A stretch of 14,008 bases of DNA from a bacterium. Lineage in GTDB: Bacteria > UBA9089 > UBA9088 > JAGUXG01. A program made the translations under genes and the position numbers. The notes beneath the pieces were generated by a model. It ran no database searches. It saw only the letters and a program-made list of their open reading frames with translations, and had not been told where the DNA came from. The stretch lies in NCBI GenBank assembly GCA_020061965.1, contig JAGUXG010000066.1:1-14008 (forward strand), written 5' to 3'. Positions 8,701 through 13,937 of this stretch are shown in pieces (the stretch's first letter is position 1; every line of letters begins with the position of its first letter).

Positions 8701-9952
8701 CTGTAACATCGCAACCAGATAATGCCTCATAATACTCCATATTCAGGATGCCGTCCTGTCCATTAAGATAGACAGGCACAAAGATGATGTTTATCCTGTC
8801 GTCAGGGCTATTAAGAAGGTTATGTTTTCTGCAGGTATTAAGGATTGGGTCATTGTTTGGGTCCCAAAGCTGGTGTGTGGCTATGCCATAATGCCTCTCT
8901 ATCTGGTGCTGGGTATATGGTGAACCTCCAGTGATAAAGAGATAGACAACAAGGTTCTTGCTTAATTGCTCTTGGTTCTTTTTCAATTCAGCTAATGCCT
9001 CAAGGAGAAGGTCAATGCCCTTGTTATGGAACTCATACCTGCCTGAGGTTGAAACAATAAGCGTCTCTTTCTCTTTTATCTCTTTACCCAGAAACCCTGA
9101 GGCAAATTTTAAGAGCCTTTCCCTATGCTTCTTGAAATACTCTGGGTTTTCCCTGTAACTGGGAATAGCCTTGACAGCAAATCCATTAGGCAGGATAATA
9201 TGTGTCTCTGCATTCAGGATATGCTTGGCTTCAATGGCGGTTATCTGACTCACTGTGGTAAAACAGTCTGCTTCCCTGGCAGTGGTAGCCTCAAGGGAAT
9301 GCTTGGCACAAACATTGTATCTTATCGCCTCTTGGTCGGTATTGATGGTTGAGAGGATCTTATAGATGTCTATACCGTTTCCAGCCATAGACCTGCCTAA
9401 GACTGTGGCATGGGTGGTGAATATAGTGGCAATATGCGGACATTTCTTCTTTAGATACAACAAGCCTGCACCTGTCATCCATTCATGGAACTGGGCAATT
9501 ATATCCGAGTCCGAGTAGAAGCTACTGAGAGCCTCTATAACCTTGGCTGCTGTTACTGAAAATAGAATAGGCTCAATATAGTCCCAGCCACCGCTCATTG
9601 AGTCTATGCCAAAGTCCTCCCAGAGTTGAAAGAGGAGCTTGTTTTGATCAAGCCCATCTTTATAAGAGACCAGAATAACCCTTGGCTTTGTCTCATGATT
9701 CCAGACACCAATCTTGGCTGTTATTCCAGCCATTTTCAGCTTTGCCTTCAGATTTACCAGTCCTATGCTTGTATCCTCAATGAACTCTGGGTTGGTATCC
9801 ATAAGTGGTCCAATAAGGATGTAGTCTTCTGAAAACTCTTTGGTAGCTTCTGGAAGTTTACTCTTAATAACAGTATAGATTCCACCTACCTTATTACACA
9901 CCTCCCATGATACCTCAAATAGAAACCTCTTTTTGCTCTCTTGTTCAGCCAT
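5720..9952 (-). CDS. Fused glycogen synthase / alpha-glucan phosphorylase
   Basis: Two complete glucan enzymes are fused. Residues about 1-545 are a glycogen synthase: the sugar-nucleotide loop KVGG (residues 21-24) within FEVSWEVCNKVGGIYTV, a FHEWMTGAG segment near 155, and the retaining-GT E-x7-E motif in EPWGYTGLE (Glu424, Glu432). The style resembles GT3 synthases more than bacterial GlgA. From about 562, a DUF3417 segment (LRELAYNLWWGWN) opens a short-type GT35 phosphorylase, with AYFSMEYGFHE, HINEGHSAF and the cofactor motif EACGTSGQKAGMNG, where Lys1156 should bind pyridoxal phosphate. A beta-rich tail (about 1290-1410) follows. The synthase would extend alpha-1,4-glucan from a nucleotide-glucose donor; the phosphorylase would release glucose-1-phosphate. 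The ATG is preceded by AAGAAGG six bases upstream. No branching enzyme or glgC is in the window. Domain identities are confident; donor preference is unknown. Confidence 0.93.
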   Translation of the reverse strand: MAEQESKKRFLFEVSWEVCNKVGGIYTVIKSKLPEATKEFSEDYILIGPLMDTNPEFIEDTSIGLVNLKAKLKMAGITAKIGVWNHETKPRVILVSYKDGLDQNKLLFQLWEDFGIDSMSGGWDYIEPILFSVTAAKVIEALSSFYSDSDIIAQFHEWMTGAGLLYLKKKCPHIATIFTTHATVLGRSMAGNGIDIYKILSTINTDQEAIRYNVCAKHSLEATTAREADCFTTVSQITAIEAKHILNAETHIILPNGFAVKAIPSYRENPEYFKKHRERLLKFASGFLGKEIKEKETLIVSTSGRYEFHNKGIDLLLEALAELKKNQEQLSKNLVVYLFITGGSPYTQHQIERHYGIATHQLWDPNNDPILNTCRKHNLLNSPDDRINIIFVPVYLNGQDGILNMEYYEALSGCDVTVYPSFYEPWGYTGLESITFSVPTLTTDAAGFGQWVNSIEGKYGAIKVLSVFEKDFASSVIELKNFLLYFSALKTEDREKMRDSVRTMALSAEWNVFYKNYIEAFNIAERNCQERLAKKEVIKLGEVYRGADSPVPRFRQFSIKSSIPQEIKRLRELAYNLWWGWNQDAYELFSRLDPVLYEKMGNNPVAFLETVSPERLREAAENEDYLHLYESVMKRFDKYCSSKKSLLEQIEGISQARPVAYFSMEYGFHECMPLYAGGLGMLSGDHIKSSSDLNIPFIAIGLLYKQGYFKQGISKSGDQKVEYFHNDFFRMPLSEVKKNKERLIIAIDFPGRLVHAQVWKVQVGRTPVYLLDTDIPENSPSDREITGKLYSGERHFRIEQEMVLGIGGIRFLEEMNINPSVYHINEGHSAFLVIERLINLMRYNNLELDTAKEVVKASTIFTTHTPVPAGIETFEPNLIENYFKHYVETNGLSWKEFWELGRKDVTEKAPYEMAVLALKNSSKRNGVSKLHGLVSQKMWHDLWKGLLLEEVPISHITNGVHATTWLTMEMKNLLVKYCGIEFDEALFKKDIWEKIQDIPDEALWQAHSIAKNKLFGSIREKIIENWTREGENPEVLEEFLRNLSPIPLTIGFARRCATYKRPTLFLKDINRLKRLILNKKHPIQFVVAGKAHPKDEMAFGLIKEIVNFGKQPEFLGKVIFLENYDIKLARRIVSGVDVWLNNSRRPLEACGTSGQKAGMNGVIHCSSLDGWWDEAFDGKNGWAIGTRREYRNAETQDLADSDSLYDLLEEEIIPEYYAKNEASIPEKWIKRMKNAIITSLSGFNTHRMVRDYTEKMYVPVAKRYFSLMAEGFKKVQEIADWKRSITARFSSTHINSITIEGGERLNVGDEITIHLEINKGRVSKEELSAQMVVVEDKKEEELKFTEPPKELSSSEIQVIQMEVKTEDDSTVKYTGKYKAIASGKFNYGVRITPFHPDVDDTADLGLVYWG

Positions 9953-9958
9953 TTTATA

Positions 9959-9990
9959 CCTTCTTACTTACTTATAAATTTAGTATATCA
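9959..9990 (-). promoter_or_regulatory. Extended -10 promoter and Shine-Dalgarno for the glycogen fusion gene
   Basis: On the minus strand TGATATACT (9990-9982) is an extended -10 element (TG-n-TATACT). No good -35 box is present 17 bases further upstream (TTCCTT). AAGAAGG (9965-9959) lies six bases before the ATG, so this gene has an ordinary short leader with a ribosome binding site. Confidence 0.55.
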
Positions 9991-10001
9991 TATCGACAAA
10001 A

Positions 10002-10032
10002 AAAAAGGAAATATAAATTTATATTCCTTTTT
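10002..10032. repeat. AT-rich hairpin in the divergent promoter region
   Basis: Bases 10002-10017 and 10018-10032 are complementary across 15 pairs with a single bulged A at 10011 (AAAAAGGAA and TTCCTTTTT outer arms, TATAAATTTATA centre). It lies between the two divergent promoters. It could be an operator, a cruciform-prone element or a weak terminator of stray transcription; the sequence does not decide which. Confidence 0.6.
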
Positions 10033-10060
10033 ATGACTTACTCAACTCCTAAGTTTTCTT

Positions 10061-10090
10061 TTGACAAAAGCCGTCTTTTCTGTCTAAAAT
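10061..10090 (+). promoter_or_regulatory. Sigma-70-type promoter giving a probably leaderless GT9 mRNA
   Basis: Consensus -35 TTGACA (10061-10066), an 18-base spacer and TAAAAT (10085-10090, 5/6) are followed by only seven bases before the ATG at 10098. With a usual initiation distance, transcription begins within about one base of the start codon. No Shine-Dalgarno is present in this stretch. Confidence 0.65.
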
Positions 10091-10097
10091 CTAAATA

Positions 10098-11345
10098 ATG
10101 ACAAAGATAGAGATCGTCCGAAATTTAGATAAATATTTGGGAACAATCATTTGTTGGTTGCTCTCAATATATTACACTATAGAAAGAGCGATAAAGATAG
10201 ATAAATTCCCTTCTTGTCCTCAAAAGATACTCTTATTAAAACCTGCAGAGATGGGCACCTCTGTTCTGGCTTACCCGGCGATAAAAGAACTCAAAGAGAT
10301 GCTCAAAGATGTTGAGCTATATTTTTTAACATTTAAGGAGAATGTTGAGATTATACAACTTTTAGGCATCATTCCAGAAGAAAACATATTTTCAATAAGG
10401 ATAGATTCTGCCCTGAATTTTATCAAAGATACCCTCCTGACAATATTAAAGATGAGGAAAATAGGCATAGATGCCGTCATAGACCTTGAATTCTTTTCGC
10501 GATATACTGCCATTTTAAGTTATCTAATAGGTGCAAACTGGAGAGTCGGGCTTTATAGATTTAATGCTGAGGGTCTGTATAGAGGCAATTTTCTGACTCA
10601 CAAGGTCAATTATAATCATTACTTGCATGTAGGTCAGACATTTTTGGCATTGATTTATGCCTTGAAATATCCAGCAGGAAAGATAACAATGAAAGAAGAG
10701 CTGTTTATTGACTTTAAAGATTTGCCAAAGCTTAAATCAACTGAAGAAGGAAGGACGAATATCTGGAATAAACTGAAGGAACTAAACCCTGAGCTATCCA
10801 AAAAGATGCCGGAGGAGATAAAGATGGTCATATTTCCGCCAAAGACAGGAGAATGGTTGTCTTTTAAGGAGTGGCCCATAGAATATTTTGCCAAGTTAGG
10901 CAAGCAGTTACTCTCTTTGGATGAAAAGGTTTATATAGTCATAGTTGGAACCTCTTCATCCTCTCTGCCTGCCAAAGAACTCATCTCATTTCTTGGTGAT
11001 AAAAGGTGTCTTGACTTGACAGGAAAGACCACACTCAAGGAGTTGATAGACCTATACAACATCTCTTCTGTATTAGTCACCGTAGATAGTGGCACAGCAC
11101 ACTTTGCCGCACTGACAGATATAAAGACAATCTCTATCTTTGGCCCTGAAACCCCCTTAGGTTTTGGCCCATTGAGCGAGAATTGTATCTGCCTTGTTCC
11201 AGAGGTTAGTTGCCATCCTTGTTTTTCTGTATTTAATGGTAGAACCATCAATTGTGAAGATAAACAGGAGATAAAGTCTTGTGTTTTGGATACTACACCA
11301 GAGAAGGTCTATAAGATTGTAAAAGAGTTGTTATATCAAGAATAA
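10098..11345 (+). CDS. Glycosyltransferase family 9 (heptosyltransferase-like)
   Basis: A 415-residue GT9-type protein with two Rossmann halves. The N-terminal half begins with a hydrophobic, possibly membrane-associating stretch (residues 14-28) and the family entry strand KILLLKPAEMGTSVLAYPA (43-61). The C-terminal half has the nucleotide-sugar site VTVDSGTAHFAAL and IFGPETPLGFGP, then a cysteine-containing tail (SCHPCF and later INCED). GT9 enzymes such as WaaC and WaaF add heptose to the LPS inner core at the cytoplasmic face of the inner membrane. In WaaC-type enzymes the MGD motif carries the catalytic Asp; here it aligns as MGT (Thr54), so a different acceptor, donor or catalytic residue is likely. 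No LPS genes adjoin it, so its substrate is unknown. ATG 10098 is chosen because the promoter ends seven bases before it. Confidence 0.85.
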   Translation: MTKIEIVRNLDKYLGTIICWLLSIYYTIERAIKIDKFPSCPQKILLLKPAEMGTSVLAYPAIKELKEMLKDVELYFLTFKENVEIIQLLGIIPEENIFSIRIDSALNFIKDTLLTILKMRKIGIDAVIDLEFFSRYTAILSYLIGANWRVGLYRFNAEGLYRGNFLTHKVNYNHYLHVGQTFLALIYALKYPAGKITMKEELFIDFKDLPKLKSTEEGRTNIWNKLKELNPELSKKMPEEIKMVIFPPKTGEWLSFKEWPIEYFAKLGKQLLSLDEKVYIVIVGTSSSSLPAKELISFLGDKRCLDLTGKTTLKELIDLYNISSVLVTVDSGTAHFAALTDIKTISIFGPETPLGFGPLSENCICLVPEVSCHPCFSVFNGRTINCEDKQEIKSCVLDTTPEKVYKIVKELLYQE

Positions 11346-11375
11346 ATTAGGGTAACAAAAAATAGGATTTTTTGT

Positions 11376-11405
11376 TTGACTTTTTAAGGGAAAGTTTGCA
11401 ATAAT
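11376..11405 (+). promoter_or_regulatory. Sigma-70-type promoter giving a probably leaderless crp/fnr-family mRNA
   Basis: TTGACT (11376-11381, 5/6), an 18-base spacer and AATAAT (11400-11405, 5/6) are followed by seven bases and then ATG at 11413. The geometry (18-base spacer, seven bases to ATG) is identical to the promoter of the upstream GT9 gene. The earlier ATG at 11407 would lie upstream of the predicted transcription start. Confidence 0.6.
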
Positions 11406-11412
11406 AATGATT

Positions 11413-12120
11413 ATGAAAATTACTGAAGCAGAAAAAATAAAGGTTTTGCGGTCTGTTCCAATATTCTCCCAGTTTGACGAGGAAGAATTAGTGAATTTAG
11501 CAGAGATTACCAAGTCCAGTTTTTATAAGAAAGGAGAATTGTTTTTTACCAAAGATGATGTTGGAGCTTATCTCTTTGTCATCCAAAAAGGGCTGGCCAG
11601 GGTGATTGTAGAAGGAGAAGACGCAAAAGAGGTGACCCTCTCCATCTTGCAGGAGAATAGCTTCTTTGGCGAAATGTCCATTTTAGATGGAAAGCTAAGG
11701 TCAGCCACAGTAATAGCTCAGGAGGATTGCGTGGCTTTAGTAATTGCCAGGGATAACTTTCTTAAGTTTATTAAACAGTATCCATCTGTAGGGATAAAGA
11801 TATTGGATATTCTCTGTCAAAGGCTTAGAAAGACAGACCAGCAGGTAGAGACACTTGCCTTCTTCAGGGCAGAGCAAAAGGTAGCAGATGTTCTTCTTAA
11901 ACTTAGAGACGAGTATGGCGAAAAACAAGAGGAGGGTCTTCTGCTTGATATTAAGCTGACCCATCAGGAGATAGCCAGTCTTGCTGGAATGGCCAGAGAG
12001 ACATCTAACAGAGTTTTATTAAGATTTATCAAAAAGGGATGGATAAAGAGAATAGACAAAAAAATTATGCTTTTAGATCAGGTAGCTTTATATAAAGAGG
12101 TTCATAAACAAAAAAATTAG
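11413..12120 (+). CDS. Crp/Fnr-family transcriptional regulator
   Basis: An N-terminal cyclic-nucleotide-binding beta-roll (about residues 10-125) carries FFGEMSILDGKLRSATV. This includes the Gly-Glu and Arg-Ser-Ala residues that contact cyclic nucleotide phosphate and ribose in CRP, so ligand binding is plausible. A dimerisation helix follows (FIKQYPSVGIKILDILCQRL), then a C-terminal winged helix-turn-helix with LTHQEIASLAGMARETSNRVL as the recognition unit. No N-terminal cysteine cluster is present, arguing against an FNR-type iron-sulfur sensor. Length (about 235 residues) is normal. ATG 11413 is preferred over ATG 11407 because the promoter's -10 box ends at 11405. The gene stops 14 bases before the Shine-Dalgarno of the infC leader, so it may be co-transcribed with infC. 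Target genes cannot be told from the window. Confidence 0.88.
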   Translation: MKITEAEKIKVLRSVPIFSQFDEEELVNLAEITKSSFYKKGELFFTKDDVGAYLFVIQKGLARVIVEGEDAKEVTLSILQENSFFGEMSILDGKLRSATVIAQEDCVALVIARDNFLKFIKQYPSVGIKILDILCQRLRKTDQQVETLAFFRAEQKVADVLLKLRDEYGEKQEEGLLLDIKLTHQEIASLAGMARETSNRVLLRFIKKGWIKRIDKKIMLLDQVALYKEVHKQKN

Positions 12121-12133
12121 TAAGATTTTTTAT

Positions 12134-12143
12134 AAGGAGGTGA
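12134..12143 (+). promoter_or_regulatory. Perfect Shine-Dalgarno ahead of the infC leader
   Basis: AAGGAGGTGA matches the anti-Shine-Dalgarno over its full length and is the strongest ribosome binding site I noticed in the window. No ATG, GTG or TTG follows at a workable distance; ATT at 12150 is six bases beyond its end. A second GGAGG (12196-12200) lies only two bases before the infC ATG, too close for normal use. Confidence 0.7.
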
Positions 12144-12149
12144 GTAACT

Positions 12150-12203
12150 ATTAAAATCATTGCAAGGAGAGTTTGCATTTGTATTGAGGGGTTACGGAGG
12201 TGA
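12150..12203 (+). CDS. Possible AUU-initiated leader ORF overlapping the infC start
   Basis: Starting at ATT (12150), six bases after AAGGAGGTGA, the frame encodes a 17-residue peptide (M)KIIARRVCICIEGLRR and stops at TGA 12201-12203, overlapping the infC ATG as TGATG. AUU is the start codon of infC in E. coli, where IF-3 represses its own synthesis by rejecting it. A leader ORF beginning with AUU and coupled to infC would place the same control one step upstream. The start codon is inferred; the spacing, stop overlap and absence of other starts are seen. In the infC frame itself, stops at 12152 and 12185 exclude an AUU-started longer IF-3 unless a frameshift exists. Confidence 0.35.
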   Translation: MKIIARRVCICIEGLRR

Positions 12204-12733
12204 TGCAGGTTAGAAGCACAAGAAGAAGGATAAATAGACAGATTTTTGCAAAAAAGGTAATGCTGATTGACCATGAGGGAAAGCAGAGGGGAGTAGTTGA
12301 TAAAGAAGAAGCTCTTGCTGAAGCAAAGGAACAAGCGCTTGATCTGGTAGAGGTAGCTGGTGAGGCTAATCCTCCTGTCTGTAGGATTATGGATTATGGC
12401 AAGTATCAATATGAGCAGAATAAAAAGACAAAGGAGGGAAATAAAAGACAGAAAGCAGTTCAACTAAAGGAGATAAAAATAGGGCTTCAGATAGCCGAGC
12501 ATGACCTTCTTTTTAAGGTAAGAAAGGCACAAGAATTTCTAACAGACGGACATAGGCTTAAAATTGTCCTCTTTTTCAAAGGCAGAGAGATCACTCATGC
12601 TGATTTAGGAAGAGGGTTGATGATGAAAATGGTTAATAGCTTAAAAGAATTTTCTGTAGTTGAAACCAGACCTTCTTTAGAGGGAAAAAGAATGGTTATG
12701 ATCCTTGTGCCTATCCAGAAAAAATCTTCTTAA
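12203..12733 (+). CDS. infC: Translation initiation factor IF-3
   Basis: IF-3 binds the 30S subunit, prevents premature 50S joining and checks the start codon-initiator tRNA pairing. The N domain (about residues 9-75) shows RINRQIFAKKVMLIDHEG and the family signature PPVCRIMDYGKYQYEQ. A lysine-rich linker (NKKTKEGNKRQKAV) leads to the C domain with QLKEIKIG, LKIVLFFKGREITHADLG and VETRPSLEGKRMVMIL. Length (176-177 residues) is normal. The start may be ATG 12203 or GTG 12200. The usual rpmI and rplT genes do not follow: a convergent gene begins one base after the stop. Translation probably depends on the upstream leader through the TGATG overlap, since no well-spaced Shine-Dalgarno serves this ATG. 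Confidence 0.96.
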   Translation: MQVRSTRRRINRQIFAKKVMLIDHEGKQRGVVDKEEALAEAKEQALDLVEVAGEANPPVCRIMDYGKYQYEQNKKTKEGNKRQKAVQLKEIKIGLQIAEHDLLFKVRKAQEFLTDGHRLKIVLFFKGREITHADLGRGLMMKMVNSLKEFSVVETRPSLEGKRMVMILVPIQKKSS

Positions 12734-12734
12734 T

Positions 12735-12986
12735 TTAATGAAGGTTTTTCCCTTCTAAAAAGAGCTGTTGACCTTGAGATGAAACCTCAATCCTTTGATG
12801 AGGAAAACAGAGTTCTTCTGGGCTTACCCCAAGTTCATTGGCAGAAGATAGATAAAAGTTTATTATCTCCTGAAGTCGCTTTACAGCCTTATTGAGTGTA
12901 TTACCTTCTGCATAAAGATTCAATCTTGGAGAGAAAGCAATATACCTATCTTTATCCTTCTTAAAAAGCTCAATGCTAAAATCCAT
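12735..12986 (-). CDS. HicB-like small protein (orphan antitoxin-type domain)
   Basis: The N-terminal half (FSIELFKKDKDRYIAFSPRL then AEGNTLNKAVKRLQEIINFYL) follows the HicB fold pattern, a partial RNase H-like domain in which a strand containing YxAxxPxL is followed by G-x-T-xx-A and an amphipathic helix. HicB antitoxins normally pair with a HicA toxin, but no hicA-sized ORF lies on either side, and no DNA-binding domain follows at the C-terminus. The ATG at 12986 is preferred over an upstream TTG (13013) because AGAGG sits six bases before it. Its stop codon is one base from the infC stop on the opposite strand. An orphan regulatory or degenerate antitoxin role is inferred only from the fold. 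Confidence 0.65.
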   Translation of the reverse strand: MDFSIELFKKDKDRYIAFSPRLNLYAEGNTLNKAVKRLQEIINFYLSSANELGVSPEELCFPHQRIEVSSQGQQLFLEGKNLH

Positions 12987-13023
12987 CTTTCCCCTCTTTA
13001 TACTTATCGGCAATTTTAGAAAA

Positions 13024-13066
13024 AACCTTTAAGGATATTTTTTGTAAGAGCAAAAAATATAAGGTT
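13024..13066. repeat. Hairpin in the spacer between the hicB-like gene and the prepilin peptidase gene
   Basis: A perfect 10-bp stem, ATATTTTTTG (13035-13044) with CAAAAAATAT (13051-13060), is extended across a five-base bulge by AACCTT (13024-13029) with AAGGTT (13061-13066). The loop is six bases. It lies between divergent genes, close to where both promoters should be. The CCTT at 13026-13029 could instead pair with AAGG at 13031-13034. Confidence 0.6.
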
Positions 13067-13115
13067 CTGTCAGAAAGGAGAATAAAAAAAGAGATTCCTA
13101 TATACCTGAACGTTT

Positions 13116-13862
13116 ATGATGTTAGAGACTATCTTCTTTGTATCTGGAGCAATATTTGGAAGTTTTTTTAATGTCTGTATCTATCGTTTGCCGAAAGATA
13201 TCTCTATCATTACACCTGGTTCCTTCTGCCCTGTTTGTGGCCATAGGATACGGTGGTATGACAATATTCCTATCATAAGCTGGATTCTCCTATTTGGAAG
13301 ATGCAGGGATTGCAAAGAGATAATAAGCATTAGATATATCATTATTGAGATACTGACAGGCTTGCTTTTTCTATTCCTCCTTCAGTTTTGTGGCTTGAAT
13401 AAGGAGTTATTTATCTGGTTATTCTTCTTCTCCTTGCTTTTGCTTATCTCTGTGATTGACATTGAGACATTTTTTGTCTTAGACAGGGTTGTCTATCCTG
13501 GAATTGTAGTCGGATTGGTGCTGGCTTTTTTAATCTGGAATCCTATAGAGCATATTATTGGCATGTTTTTGGGTGGAGGAATAATCTTTCTTTTGGTCAG
13601 GGTATCTCCAAAGCTATTGGGCAAAGAAGGGATGGGAGAAGGGGATGTTGAGGTAGCATTGCTGCTTGGCGTCTTTCTGGGATGGAAATTGATTCTTTCT
13701 ACGCTTCTTGTCTCATCCATCTTAGGGGTAGTAATTGGAGGAGGAATCCTTCTTTTGACAAGGAGAATAGGAAGTCATATCCCATATGTTCCATATTTAG
13801 CTGCTGGAGGCTTTATCTCCTGGGTATTTTCGGGGAAGATAGAGGCATTTTTTACACTATAA
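13116..13862 (+). CDS. Prepilin peptidase (A24 aspartic protease, PilD/GspO type)
   Basis: This inner-membrane enzyme cleaves the leader of type IV prepilins or type II secretion pseudopilins and often N-methylates the new N-terminus. The N-terminal domain has GSFFNVCIYRLP (residues 15-26) and the tetracysteine zinc motif CPVC (38, 41) and CRDC (63, 66), as in bifunctional PilD. Several hydrophobic helices follow. Aspartates are kept in VIDIETFFVLD (Asp115, Asp123) and in GEGDVE (Asp177), which corresponds to the usual GxGDxK active-site motif, though the family Pro before the first-site Asp (PD) is Leu and the final Lys is Glu. Length (248) is typical. ATG 13116 is followed directly by ATG 13119; neither has a Shine-Dalgarno within 20 bases, the nearest being AAAGGAG at 13074-13080. 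No pilin genes are in the window. Confidence 0.9.
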   Translation: MMLETIFFVSGAIFGSFFNVCIYRLPKDISIITPGSFCPVCGHRIRWYDNIPIISWILLFGRCRDCKEIISIRYIIIEILTGLLFLFLLQFCGLNKELFIWLFFFSLLLLISVIDIETFFVLDRVVYPGIVVGLVLAFLIWNPIEHIIGMFLGGGIIFLLVRVSPKLLGKEGMGEGDVEVALLLGVFLGWKLILSTLLVSSILGVVIGGGILLLTRRIGSHIPYVPYLAAGGFISWVFSGKIEAFFTL

Positions 13863-13937
13863 GCCAGCTTTCAGCCGTCAGCAGTCAGTTATACCGAGAA
13901 GAAATCTTACTTTGCGAAAATTTAAGCTTAAAAGGGT

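Noticed and set aside
12150..12733. IF-3 extended to an AUU start at 12150 as in E. coli
   Set aside because: Stops at 12152 and 12185 in the infC frame block it, and the AUU frame ends at 12203; it would need an undetected indel.
12735..12986. Complete HicAB toxin-antitoxin module
   Set aside because: No hicA-like ORF on either side; the flanking space (about 100 bp) is too small for one.
12980..13198. Open frame overlapping the prepilin peptidase start, reading IPIYLNVYDVRDYLLCIW
   Set aside because: It has no ATG, GTG or TTG start at a proper distance from AAAGGAG, ends early inside the peptidase gene, and matches no family I can name with confidence.
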